Below are positions 14,030 through 28,100 of a stretch of DNA of 64,000 nt, piece by piece. Numbering within the stretch: the first letter of the stretch is position 1; each line of letters begins with the position of its first letter. Source of the DNA: Hyperoodon ampullatus (lineage: Eukaryota; Chordata; Mammalia; Artiodactyla; Ziphiidae); assembly GCA_949752795.1 (NCBI GenBank), contig CATKHW010000558.1:806001-870000 (forward strand). Reading direction: 5' to 3'. The notes beneath the pieces are model-generated. The model made no database searches. It worked only from the letters and a program-made list of their open reading frames with translations, and had not been told where the DNA came from. Both the position numbers and the translations under genes were made by a program.

Positions 14030-15545
14030 GAATATTAGTCTGAAAATTTCATGGATTATTGTGATGAGATTCGGCATGGAGCATTGTGATGACTAGGGCA
14101 CGGAACACTGTGATACATGTGTCATGGGGGATTGTAATGACAAGGGCATGGAGCCTTGTGATGAGAAGAGTATCAAGCATTGTGATGACAAGCGTCATGG
14201 AGCATTGTGCTGACAAGGGCATGGAGCAATGTGATGAGAGGTTTCATGTAGCATTGTGATGAAATGGCATGGAGCATTGTGATGCCAAGGGTCATGGAGC
14301 TTTGTGATGACAAAGATCATGGAGCATTTTGATGACAGTGTCGTGGTGCAATGTGATGAGAAGGGCAGGGAGCATTGCGATGACAGGGTCATGGAGCAAA
14401 TTGATGAAATGTGTCATGGAACATTTTGATTACAGGGGTTATGGAACATTGTGATGTCAGGGGTCATGGAGCATTTTGATGAAAATGGTCATGGAGCATT
14501 GTGATGAAAAGGTGCATGGAGCATTGTGATTACAGGTGTTTTGAAGCATTGTGATGACAAGGGCAAGGAGCATTGTGATGAGAAGGCAAAGGAGCATTCT
14601 GAAGACATGCGTCATGGAGCATTGTGATGACAAAGACATGGAGCATTGTGGTGACAAAAGTCACAGAGCCTTGTGTGACGAGGGAATGGACCATTGTGAT
14701 GAGAAGGGTCATGAAGCATTGTGATGACTGAAGTCACGGAGCATTGTGATGACATGGGTCATGGAGCACTGTGATGACAAGGGCATGGAATATTAATCTG
14801 AAAATTTCATGGATTATTGTGATGAGATTCGGCATGGAGCATTGTGATGACTAGGGCACGGAACACTGTGATACATGTGTCATGGGGGATTGTAATGACA
14901 AGGGCATGGAGTATTGTGATGAGAAGAGTATCAAGCATTGTGATGACAAGTGTCATGGAGCATTGTGCTGACAAGGGCATGGAGCAATGTGATGAGAGGT
15001 TTCATGTAGCATTGTGATGAAATGGCATGGAGCATTGTGATGCCAAGGGTCATGGAGCCTTGTGATGACAAAGATCATGGAGCATTTTGATGACAAGGTT
15101 GTGGTGCATTGTTATGAGAAGGGCAGGGAGCATTGTGATGACAGGGTCATGGAGCAAATTGATGAAAAGTGTCATAGAACATTTTGATGACAGGGGTTAT
15201 GGAACATTGTGATGTCAGGGGTCATGGAGCATTTTGATGAAAATGGTCATGGAGCATTGTGATGAAAATGTGCATGGAGCATTGTGATTAGAGGGGTTTT
15301 GAAGCATTGTGATGACAAGGGCAAGGAGCATTGTGATGAGAAGGCAATGGAGCATTCTGAAGACATGCGTCATGGAGCATTGTGATGACAAGGACATGGA
15401 GCATTGTGGTGACAAAGGTCACAGAACCTTGTGTGACGAGGGAATGGACCATTGTGATGACAAAGGTCATGAAGCATTGTGATGACTGAAGTCACGGAGC
15501 ATTGTGATGACAGGGGTCATGGAGCATTGTGATGACAAGGGCATG
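14030..15545. repeat. 758-bp tandem duplication within the type 1 repeat
   Basis: The segment from about 14,030 to 14,787 is repeated from about 14,788 to 15,545. The shared TGAAAATTTCATGGATTATT marker sits at 14,041 and 14,799, exactly 758 bp apart, and the copies differ at only a few positions. The corresponding part of the 10-12 kb copy has this segment once, so the duplication happened after the larger repeat was copied. Confidence 0.88.
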
Positions 15546-17099
15546 GAGCATTGTGATGACAGGGTCATGGAACATTGGTCTGAAAAGTTTCATGGATTAT
15601 TGTGCTGACAGTGGGCATGGCACATTGTAATGACAAGGGCATGGAACATTGTGATGACAAGGTCATGGAGTATTGTTAAGACAGGTGTCAGGGAGCATTG
15701 TGATGACATATGTCATTGTCCATTGTGTTGACAATGGCACGGAGCTTTGTGATAAAAAGTGTCATGGAGGATTGTGATGACAAAGTTAATGGAGCATTTT
15801 GATGACAAGGTCTTGGGAAACTGTGATGACAAGGGTCATGGAGCATTGTGATGACAAGTGCAAGGAGCATTGTGATGACAAGGGCCAATGAGAATTTTGA
15901 TGATACCTTCGTGAAGCATTGTGATGACAAGCGCATGGAGCTTGCTATGACAGGGGTCATAGAGCATTGTGATGACAAGTGCAAGGAGAACTGTAATGAC
16001 AAGATCATGTAACATTGTGATAAGTAGTGTCATGGAGCATTGTGATGACAAGGACGTGGAGAATTGTGATGACATGGGACATGGAGCATTGTGAAGACCA
16101 GGGCATGGAGCGTTGTGATGGCAAGACCGTGGAGCATAGTGATGGGAAGATCACGGATAATTGTGATGACGAATATCATGGAGCACTGTAATGACAAGGG
16201 GCATGGAGCATTGTGATTACAGGGGTCTTGGAGCATTGTGATGACAAGGGAATGGAGCATTTTGATGAGAAGGTCATGGAGCATTGGGCTGAAAATATTC
16301 ATATAGTATTGTGATGACAGGGGTCAAAGAGCATTGTGATGACAAGGGAATGGAGCATTGTGATGACAAGGTCCTGGAGCAGTGTAATGAGAAAACCATG
16401 GAGTCTTGTGATGACAAGTCTCATGGATCATTCTGATGAATAGGGGCATGGAGCATTTTGATTACAGGGGTCTTGGAACATTGTGATTACAGGGGCATGG
16501 AGCAATGTGAAGAGAAGGCCATGGAGCGTTCTGATGACATGGGTCATGGATCTTTGTGACGAAAAGGGCAAAGAGCATTGTGATTACAGGGGTCTTGGAG
16601 CATTGTGATGACAAGGGTCATGGAGCCTTGGATGACAAGTCCGTGGAACATTGTGATGGCAGGGGTCATGGAGCATTGTTATGACAGGGGTAATGGAGCA
16701 TTGTGATGACAAGGGCAGGGAACATTGGTCTGAAAATTTCATGGATTATTGTGATGAGATTCGGCATGGAGCATTGTGATGACTAGGGCACGGAACCCTG
16801 TGATACATGTGTCATGGAGGATTGTAATGACAAGGGCATGGAGCATTAGGATGAGAAGAGTATCGAGCATTGTGATGACAAGCGCCATGGAGCATTGTGC
16901 TGACAAGGGAATGGAGCAATATGATGAGAGTTTTCATGTAGCATTGTGATGAAATGGCATGGAGCATTGTGATGCCAAGGGTCATGGATCTTTGTGATGA
17001 CAAAGGTCATGGAGCATTTTGATGACAAGGTCGTGGTGCATTGTGATGAGAAGGGCAGGGAGCATTGTGATGACAGGGTCATGGAGCAAATTGATGAAA

Positions 17100-20000
17100 A
17101 GTGTCATGGAACATTTTGATGACAGGGGTTATGGAACATTGTGATGTCAGGGGTCATGGAGCATTGTGATGAAAAGGCTCATGGAGCATTCTGATGAAAA
17201 GTTGCATGGAGCATTGTGATTACAGGGTTTTTGAAGCATTGTGATGACAATGGCATGGAGCATTGTGATGAGAAGGCAATGGAGCATTCTGATGACATGC
17301 GTCATGGAGCTTTGTGATGACAAGCACATGGAGCATTGTGATTGCAGGGGTCTTGGAGCATTGTGATGAAAACGGCATGGATCATTGTGATGACCAGTGT
17401 CATGGGGCATTGTGATGAGAAGTGTTATGGAACATTTTGATCAGTTTGGTTTGGTGCATTTTGATGACAGTGGTCATTGAGCATTTTGATTTTATTGTGA
17501 TGACAATAGCATGAAATATTATGGTGATGGGCACGGTTCATTGTGATGACAGGGTTCATGGAGCATTGAGATGAAAAGGGGCATGGAGCATTGTGATTAC
17601 AGTGGTGTAGGAACATTGTGATTACAAGGGCATGAACCATTGTGATGAGAAGGCCATGGAACATTCTGATGACATGCGTCATGGAGCTTTGTGATGACAA
17701 TGGCATGGAGCATTGTGATCACAGGGGTCTTGCAGCATTTTGATACCAAGGGTCATAGAGGCTTGTGATGACAAGGGAATGGGGCATTGGTCTCAAAATT
17801 TTCATGAATTTTTGTGATGAGTGTGGGCATGGAGCATTGTGATGACAAGGGCACGGAACACTTTGATACATCGATCATGCAGGATTGTAAGGACAAGGGC
17901 ATGGAGCATTGTGATGAGAAGGGCATTGAGCACTGTGAATACAAGCGTCATGGAGATTTGAATGACAAGTGCATGGAGCAATGTGATGAGAGGGTTCATG
18001 GAGCATTGTGATGACAATGGAATGGAGCATTGTGATGCCAAGGGTCATGGACCTTTGTGATGACAAACGTCATGGAGCATTTTGATGACAAGGGCGTGGT
18101 GCATTGTGATGACAAGGGCAGGGAGCATTGTGATGACAGGGTCATGGAACAATTTGATGTAAAGGGTCATGGAATATTTTGATGACAGAGGTTATAGAAC
18201 ATTGTGATGTCAGTGGTCATGGAGCTTTGTGATGAAAAGGGTCATGGAGCATTTTGATTACAGGGGTTATGGAACACTGTGATGTCAGGTGTCATGGAGC
18301 ATTGTGATGATAAGGGCATGTAGCATTGTGATGACAGGGGTCATGGAACATTGTGATGAACGGGGTGAGGGAGTACTGTGATGACTAGTGATGGAACATT
18401 GTGATATCAGTGTTGAGAGAGCATTTTGAGGAGAAGTGCATGGAGCATTGTCATGACAAAGTTTATGGAGCATTTTCATGAAAAGGATGTGGAGCATTGT
18501 GATGACAAGTGCATGGCGCATTGTGATGACATGGGTTATGGAGCATTGTGCTGACACACGCATCGAGCATTGTGATGACAAGGGTCATGGAGCATTGTGC
18601 TGACAAAGGCATGGAGCTTTGTGATGACAAGGATCACAGAGCATTGTGATTAAAAGTTCATGGGGCCATGTGGTAAAAAGGTCACAGAGCTTTGCGTGAC
18701 GAGGTCATGGACCATTGTGATGACAAATATCATGAAGTATTTTGATGACTGAAGTCACAGAGCACTGGGATAACAGTGGTCTTGGAGCATTGTCATGAAA
18801 AGGGAATGGATCATTGTGATGAAATAGGCATGGATCCTTGTAATGACAGTGTTCAAGGAGCATACTGATGACAAGTGTCACAGAGCATTGTGATGCCAAG
18901 TGTATTGAGCATTGTGGTGACAAAGGTCATGGAGCATTGTGATGAGAAGACCTTGCATAACTGTGATGACGAGCATCATGGGGTATTTTGATGACAAGTG
19001 TTATGGGACATTGTGATCCGAAGGGTTTGGAACATTGTGATGACAGAGGTCATGGAGCATTTTAATTTCATTGTGATGACAATAGCATCAATCATTATGA
19101 TGATGGGCATGGTGCATTGTTATGACAATGTTCATGGAGCATTGAGATGAAAAGTGGCATGGAGAATTGTGATTACAGAGGTCCTGGTGCATTGTGGTGA
19201 CAAGGGTCATGGAGCCTTGTGATGACAAGGCCGTGGAACATTTTGACGGCAGGGGTCATGGAGCATTGTTATGACTGGTGTAATGGAGCATTGTGATGAC
19301 AAGGGCATGGAGCAATGTGATGAGATATTTCATTGAGAATTGTGATGACAGTGGCATTGAGCATTGTGATGCCAAGGGTCAGGAACCTTTGTGATGACAA
19401 AGGTCATGGGGCATTTTGACGACAAGGGCATGGTGCATTGAGATGAGAAGGACAGGGAGCATTGTGATGACAGGGTCTTGGAGCAATTTGATGAAAAGTG
19501 TCATTGAATATTTTGTTGAAAGGGGTTATGGAACATTCTGATGTCAGGGGTCATGAAGCATTGTGATGAAATGGGTCATGGAGCATTTTGTGACAGGGGT
19601 TATGGAACATTGTGATGTCAGGGCTCATGGAGCATTGTGATGATAAGGGCATGTAGCAGTGTGATGACAGGGGTCACGGAACACTGTGGTGAAAGGGGTG
19701 AGGGAGTACTGTGATGACTAGTGATGGAACACTGTGATATATATGGTGAGAGAGCATTTTGATGAGAAGTGCATGGAGCTTTGTGATGACAAGTGTTATG
19801 GAGCATAGCAATGATAATGATATGGAGTATTGTGATGACAAGTGCATGGCACATTGTGATGACATGTGTCATAGAGCATTGTGCTGACAAGCGCATGGAG
19901 CATTTTGATGACAAGTGTCATGGAGCATTGTGCTGACAACGGCATGGAGCATTTTGATGGCAAGGTACACAGAGCATTGTGATGAAATATTCATGGAGCA

Positions 20001-23000
20001 TTGTGGTGAAAAAGATCACAGAGCCTTGTGTGACGAGGGCATGGACCATAGTGATGAGATAGGTCATGAAGCATTGTGATGACTAGAGTCACGGAGCATT
20101 GTGATGACCGGGGTCATGGAGCATTGTGCTGAAAAGCGCATGGAGCATTTTGATGACAAGGGACACAGAGCATTGTGATGAAAAGTTCATGGAGCATTGT
20201 GGTGACAAAGATCACAGAGCCTTGTGTGACGAGGGCATGGACCATTGGTCTGACAAGTTTCATGGATTATTGTGATGACAGGGAGCATGGATCATTGTGA
20301 TGACAAGGGCATGGAGCATTGTGGTGACAAAGGTCACAGTGCCTTGTGTGACGAGGGCATGGACCATTGTGATGACAAATGTCTTTAAGCATTGTGATGA
20401 CTGGAGTCACGGAGCATTGTGATGACAGGGGTGATGGAGCATTGTGATGACAAGGGCATGGAGCATTGTGATGACAAGGGCATGGAACATTGTGATGACA
20501 AGGGCCATTGAGAATTTTGATGACAACGTCGTGAAGCATTGTGATGACAAGCACATGGCGCTTGCTATGACAGTGGTCATAGAGCATTGTGATGACAAGT
20601 GCATGGAGAATTGTGATGACAATATCATGTAACATTGTGATGAGAAGTGTCACGAAGCATTGAGATGACAAGGACGTGGAGAATTGTAATGACATGGGAC
20701 ATGGAGCATTGTGATGAACAGGGCATGGAGAATTGTGATAGCAAGACCGTGGAGCATTGTGATGAAAAGACTATGGATAATTATGATGAAGAGCGTCATG
20801 GATCACTGTAATGACAAGGGGCATGGAGCATTGTGATGACAGGTGTCATGGAGCATTGTGATGAGTGTGGTCATGGAGCATTGTGATGACAAGTGTCATG
20901 GAGCATTGTGATGAGAAGGTCATAGAGCATTGGCCTGAAAATATTCATGGAGTATTGTGATTACAGGGGTCTTGGAGCATTGCGATGACCAGGACATGGA
21001 GCATTGTGATGAGAAGGCGAAGGCGCATTTTGATGACATGCGTCATGGAGCTTTGTGATGACAAATGCATGGAGCATTGTTATTACAGGTGTCTTGGAGC
21101 ATTGTGATGACAAGGTTCATGGAGGCTTGTGATGAAAAGGCCGTGGAACTTTGTGATGGCAGGGGTCATGGAGCATTGTTATGACAAGGGCATGGAACAC
21201 GGTGATACATAGATCATGCAGGATTGTAATGACAGGGACATGTAGCATTGTGATGAGAAGGGCATCAAGCGTTGTGATGACAAGCCTCATGGAGATTTGT
21301 GATGAAAAGTGCATGGAGCAATGTGATGAGAGTGTTCATGGAGCATTGTGATGACAATGGAATGGAGCATTGTGATGCCAAATGTCATGGAAATTTGTGA
21401 TGACAAAGTCATGGAGCATTTTGATAACAAGTGCGTGGTGCATTGTGATGAGAAGTGCAGGGAGCATTGTGATGACATGGGTTATGGAGCATTGTGCTTA
21501 CACGCGCATCGAGCATTTTGCTGACAACGGTCATGGAGCATTGTGCTGACAATGGCATGGAGGTTTGTGATGACAAGGGTCACAGAGCACTGTGATGAAT
21601 AGTTCATGGAGCATTGTGGTGACAAAGGTCACAAAGCCTTGTGTGACGAGGTCATGGAATATTGTGATGACAAATGTCATGAAGCACTGTGATGACTGTA
21701 GTCACGGAGCATTGTGATGACAGTGTACTTGGAGCATTGTGATGCCAAGGGCATGGAGCATTGTGATGAGAATGCCATGGAGCATTCAGATGACAAGTGT
21801 CATGGAGCTTTGTGATGACAAGTGTCAGGGAGCATTGTGGTGATAAGTGTATTGAGGATTGTGGTGACAAAGGTCATGGAGCATTGTGATGATTAAACCA
21901 TTCATAATTGTGATGACGAGCATCATGGGGCATTGTGATGACAAGTTCTATGGAACATTGTGATCACAAGGGAATTTAGCATTGTGATGACAGATGTCAT
22001 GGAGCGTTTTGATTTCATTGTGATGACAATAGCATGAAGCATTATGATGATGTGCATGGTGCATTGTGATGACGGGGTTCTTGGAGCATTGAGATAAAAA
22101 GGGTCATGGAGCACTGTGATTACAGGGGTCTTGGAGCATTGTGATGACAAGGGCATGGAGCATTGTGATGATAAGGACATGGAGGATTCTGATGACATGC
22201 GTCATGGATCTTTATGATGACAAGGGCATGGAACATTGTCATTACAGGGGTCTTGGAGCATTGTTACGACAAGTGTCATGGAGCCTTGGATGACAAGGCC
22301 GTGGAACATTGTGATGGCAGGGATCATGGAGCATTGTTATGTCAGGGGTTATGAAGCATTGTGATGACAAAGGCATTGAGCATTGTGATGACAGGGGCAT
22401 GGAACTTTGGTCTGACAAGTTTCATGGATTATTGTGGTGAGAGTGTGAATGACGCGTTGTGATGATTAGGGCATGGAGCATTGTGATGACAAGGTCAGGG
22501 AGTATTGTGAAGACAAGTGTCAGGGAGCATTTTGATGAAATATGTCATGGTCCATTGCGATGACAGTTACATGGAGCATTGTGATGCCAAGTGTCATGGA
22601 GGATTGTGATGAGAAACGTAATGGAGCATTTTGATGACAAGGGTTTAGAGCATCGTGATGACAAGGGTCTTGGAGCATTGTGATGACAACGGCATGGAGC
22701 ACTGTGATGACAGGGGCATGGAACATTGCTCTGACAAGTTTCATGGATTATTGTGATGACAGTGGGCATGGCACATTGTGATGACAAGAGCATGGAGCAT
22801 TGTGGTGACAAAGGTCACAGGGCCTTATGTGACGTGGGCATGGAACATTGTGATTACAAATGTCATAAAGCATTGTGATGACTGGAGTCACGGAGCATTG
22901 TGATGACAGGTTTCATGGAGCATTGTGATGAGAAGGGCATAGAGCACTGTGATGACAGGGCCATGGAACATTGGTCTGACAAGTTTCATGGATTATTGTG

Positions 23001-26000
23001 ATGACAATGGGCATGGCTCATTGTGATGACAAGGGCATGGAGCATTGTGATGACAAGGTCATGGAGTATTGTGAAGACAGGTGTCAGGGAGCATAGTGAT
23101 GACATATGTCACGGTCCATTGTGATGACAATGGCATGGAGCATTGTAATGCCAAGTGTCATGGAGGATTGTGATGACAAAGGTAATGCAGCATTTTGATG
23201 ACAAGGGTTTGGAGCACCGTGATGACAAGGGTCATGGAGCATTGTGATGACAAGGGCATGGAGCATTGTAATGAAAAGGGAACGGAACACTGTGATACAT
23301 AGATCATGCAGGATTGTAATGACAAGGTCATGGAGCATTGTGATGAGAAGTGCATCGAGCGTTGTGATGACAAGCCTCATGGAGATTTGTTATGACAAGC
23401 GCATGGCGCATTGTGATGACATGGGTCATGGAGCACTGTGCTGACAAAGGCATGGTGCATTTTGATGACAAGGGTCACAGAGTATTGTGATGAAAAGTTC
23501 ATGGAGCATTGTGGTGACAAAGGTCACAGAGCCTTGTGTGTCAATGGCATGGACCATTGAGATGACAAAGGTCATGAAGCATTGTGATGACTGGAGTCAC
23601 GGTTCATTGTGATGAGAGGGTTTATGGAGCATTGTGATGACAGGGTTCATGGGGCACTGTGATGAGAAGGTCATGGAGCATTGGGCTGAAAATGTTCATG
23701 GAGTATTGTGATGACAGGGGTCATGGGGTATTTTGATGACATGGGAATGGAGCATTGTGATGAAAAGGGCATGGAGCATGGTGATGAGAAGGCCATGGAG
23801 CATTCTGAAGACATGTGTCATAAAGCTTTGTGATGACAAGGACATGGAGCATTGTGATTCCAGGGGTCTTGGAGCATTGTGAGGAAAATGGCATGGATCA
23901 TTGTGTTGAAAAATGCATGGAGCCTTGTCATGATAGGGTTCAAGGAGCATACTGACGACAAGTGACTTGGAGCATTGTGATGACAAGTGTATTGAGCATT
24001 GTGATGACAAAGGTAATGGAGTACTGTGAATAGAAGCCCAAGGATAACTGTGATGATAAGCATCATTGGGCGTTGTGATGACAAGTGTTATGGATCATTG
24101 TGATCACAAGTGTTTTGAGCATTGTGATGACAGAGGTCATGGAGCATATTGATTTCATTTTGATGACAATAGCATGAAGCATTATGATGATGGGCATGGT
24201 GCATTGTGATGACACGTTTCATGGAGCACTGAGATGAAAAGGGGCATGGAACATTGTGATTACAGTTGTCTTGGACCATTGTGATGACAAGGGCATGGAG
24301 CATCTTGAATGAGAAGGCCATGGAGCATTCTGATGACATGCCTCATGGAGCTTTGTGATGAAAAATGTATGCAGAATTGTGATTACAGTGTTTGGAGCAT
24401 TGTGATGACAAGTGTCATGGAGTTTTGTAATGACAAGGCCTTGGAAACTTGTGAAGGCAGGTGTCATGGAGCATTGTTATGACAGTGGTAATGGAGCATT
24501 GTGATGACAAGGGCATGGAGAATTGGTCTGAAATGTTTCATCGATTATTGTGATGATAGTGGGCATAGAGCATTGTGATGACAAGGGCACAGAACAGTAT
24601 GATCCATGGGTCATGGAGGATTGTAATGACAGGGCATGGAGCATTGTGATGAGAAGGGCATAGAGCATTGTGATGACAAGCGTCATGGAGCATTGTGGTG
24701 ATAAGGGCATGGAGCAATGTGATGAGAGGCTTCATGGAGCATTGTGATGACAATGGCTTGGAGCATTGTGATGCCAAGTGTCATGGAGCTTTGTGATGAC
24801 AAAGGTCATGGAGCATTTTGATGACAAGGTCGTGGTGCGTTGTGGTGAGAATGGCAGGGAGCATTGTGCTAACAGGGTAATGGAGCAATTTTGTGAAAAT
24901 GTCATGGAATATTTTGATGAGAGTAGATATGGAAAATTTTGATGTCAGGGGTCATGGAGCATTGTGCTGAAAATGGTAATGGAGCATTTTGATGACAGGG
25001 ATTATGGAGCATTGTGATGTCATTGGTCATGGAGCATTTTGATGATACGTGCATGTAGCATAGTGATGATAGGGGTCATGGAACATTGTGACGACAGGGG
25101 TGAGGGAGTATTGTGAAGACTAGCGAAGGAACATAGTGATATCAGTGGTAAAAGAGCATTTTGATGAGAAGTGCATGGAGCATTGTGATGACAAGGTTTA
25201 TGGAGCATTGTGATGACAAGGATGTGGAGCATTGTGATGACAAGCGCATGGTGCATTGTGATGACATGGGTCAAGGAGCATTGTGCTGAAAAGCACATGG
25301 ATAATTGTGATGACAAGTGTCATGGATCATTGTGCTGACAAAGGCATGGTGCATTGCGATGACAAGGGTCACAGAGCATTGTGATGAAAAGGACATGGAT
25401 CACTGTGATGAAAAATTCATGGAGCCTTGTCATGACAGGGTTCAAGGAGCATGCTGATGACAAGTGTCAGCGAGCATTGTGATGACAAGTGTATTGAGCA
25501 TTGTGATGACAAATGTCATGGAGTATTGTGAATAGAAGGCCATGGATAATTGTGATGATGAGCATCATGGGGCGTTGTTATGACAAGTGTTATGGAACAT
25601 TGTGATCACAAGGGTTTGGAGCATTGTGATGACAGAGGTCATGGAGCATTTTGATTTCATTTTGATGACAATAGCATGAAGCATTATGATGATGGGCATG
25701 GTGCATTGTGATGACACGGTTCATGGAGCATTGAGATGAAAAGGGGCATTGAGCATTTTGATTACAGAGGTCTAGGAGAATTGTGATGGCAAGGGCATGG
25801 AGCATCATGAATAAGAAGGCCATGGAGCATTCTGATGACATGCGTCATGGAGCTATTTGATGGCAAGGACATGGAGAATTGTGATGACAAGGGTTATGGA
25901 GCCTTGTGATGACAAGGCCGTGGAACATTGTAATGGCAGGTGTCATGGAGCATTGTTATAACAGGGGAAATGGAGTATTTTGATGACAAGGGCATGGAGA

Positions 26001-28100
26001 ATTGGTCTGAATAGCTTCATGGATTATTGTGATGAGAGGGGGCATGGAGCATTGTGATGACAAGGGCACGGAACATTGTGATACATGGGTCAAGGCAGAT
26101 TGTAATGACGAGGGCATGGAGCATTGTGTTAAGAAGAGCATCGTGCATTGTGATGAAAAGCATCACGGAGCCTGTGATGATAAGGGCATGGAACAATGTG
26201 ATGAGAGTGTTCATGGAGCATTTTGATGACAAGGATATGGAGCGTTGTGATGCCAAGGGTCATGTAGCTTTGTGATGACAAAGGTCATGGAGCATTTTGA
26301 TGACAAGCGCGTGGTGAACTGTGTAGGAGAAGGGCAGGGATCATTGTGATGAAAGGGTCATGGAGCAATTTGATGAAAATTGTCACGGGACATTTTTAAG
26401 ACAGGGGTTATGGAACATTGTGATGTCAGGGGTTATGGAGGATTATGATGAAAAGGGTCATGGAGCATTTTGATGACAGGGGTCCTGGAACATTGTGATG
26501 ACAGGGGTGAGGGAGTATTGTGATGACTAGTCATGGAACTTTATGATATCAGTGGTGGGAGAGCATTTTGATGTGAAGTGCATGGAGCATTGTGATGACA
26601 AGGTTTATGGAGCACTGTGATGACACGGTTGTGGAGCATTGTGGTGACAAGCCCATGGCGCATTGTGATGACACAGGTCATGGGGCATTGTGCGGACAAG
26701 CGCCTGGAGCATTGTGATGAATATGGTCATGGAGAATTGTGCTGACAAAGGCATGGAGCATTGTGATGACAAGGGACACAGAGCATTGTGATGAAAATTT
26801 CATGGAGCATTGTGGTGACAGAGATCACAGAGCCTTGTGTGACGAGGGCATGGACCACTGTGATGAGAAAGGTCATGAATGATTGTGATGACTGGAGTCA
26901 CGGTGCATTGTAATGACAGTGTTCATGGAGCATTGAGATGAAAAGTTGCATGGAGAATTGTGATTACAGAGGTCTTGGAGCATTGTGATGACAAGGGTTA
27001 TGGAGCCTTGTGATGACAAGGCCGTGGAACATTGTGATGGCAGGGGTCATGGAGCATTGTTATGACAGGTGTAATGGAGCATTGTGATGACAAGGGCATG
27101 GAGCAATGTGATGAGAGATTTCATTGAGCATTGTGATGACAATGGCATGGAGCATTGTGATGCCAAGGGTAATGGAGCTTTGTGATGACAAATGTCATGG
27201 GGCATTTTAATGACAAGGCACGGTGCATTGTGAAGAGAAGTGCAGGGAGCATAGTGATGACAGGGTCATGCAGCAATTTGAATAAAAGTGTCATGGAATA
27301 TTTTGATGACAGGGGTTATGGATCATTGTGATGTCAGGGGCCATGAAGCATTGTGATGAAATGGGTCATGGAGCATTTTGTGACAAGGGTTATGGAACAC
27401 TATGATGTCAGTGGTCATGGAGCATTATGATGAAAAGGGCATGGCAAATTGTGATGACATGTGTCATGGAGCATTGTGCTGACAAGCACATGGAGCATTT
27501 TGATGTCAAGTGTCATGGAGCATTGCGCTGACAAAGGCATGGGGCATTGTGATGACAAGGGACACACAGCACTGTGATGAAAATTTCATGGAGCATTGTG
27601 GTGAAAAAGATCACATAGCCTTGTGTGACTAGGGTATGGACCACTGTGATGAGAAAGGTCATGAATCATTGTGATGACTGGAGTCACGGAGCACTGTGAT
27701 GACAGGGATCATGGAGCATTGTGATGACAAAGGCATGGAGCAATATGATGACAGGGGCATGGAATATTGGTCTGACAAGATTCATGGATTATTGTGATGA
27801 CAGTGCGCATGGAGAATTGAGATGACAAGGGCATGGAGCATTGTGGTGAAAAAGGTCACAGAGCCTTGTGTGAAGAGGGCATGGACCATTGTGAGGACAA
27901 AGGTCATGAATCATTGCGATGACTGGAGTCACGGAGCACTGTGATGACAGGGGTCATGGAGCATTGTGATGACAAGGGCATGGAGCATTGTGATGACAGG
28001 GGAATGGAACATTGGTCTGACATGTTTCATGGATTATTGTGATGACAGTGGGCATGGCACATTGTGATGACAAGGACATGGAACATTGTGATGACAAGGT
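17100..28100. repeat. Mixed array section
   Basis: This section interleaves landmark clusters of both HOR types without a sustained period. The TTTCATTGTGATGACAATAG landmark occurs near 17,487 (as TTTTATTG), 19,060, 22,008, 24,150 and 25,650. The marker GAGCCTTGTGTGACGAGGGC occurs twice, near 20,021 and 20,217, with a one-base variant near 20,340, suggesting a local triplication. The cluster around 20,490-20,760 (GACAACGTCGTGAAGC and neighbours) is the counterpart of blocks at 53.57, 57.4 and 62.15 kb. No gene is seen. Confidence 0.78.

Larger units (their letters stand above)
10230..17100. repeat. Type 1 higher-order repeat, about 3.39-kb period
   Basis: The variant order in 10.8-11.3 kb recurs at 14.2-14.7 kb with a 3,386-bp offset. 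The order in 11.5-12.1 kb recurs at 15.7-16.3 kb with a 4,168-bp offset. The 782-bp difference is an internal 758-bp duplication in the second copy plus one 24-bp monomer. Marker variants include GATGAGATTCGGCATGG, GATGACTAGGGCACGG and GAAGAGTATCGAGC or its AAGC form. The same type 1 order returns at about 54.4-54.9, 58.2-58.6 and 62.8-63.2 kb. Confidence 0.82.
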
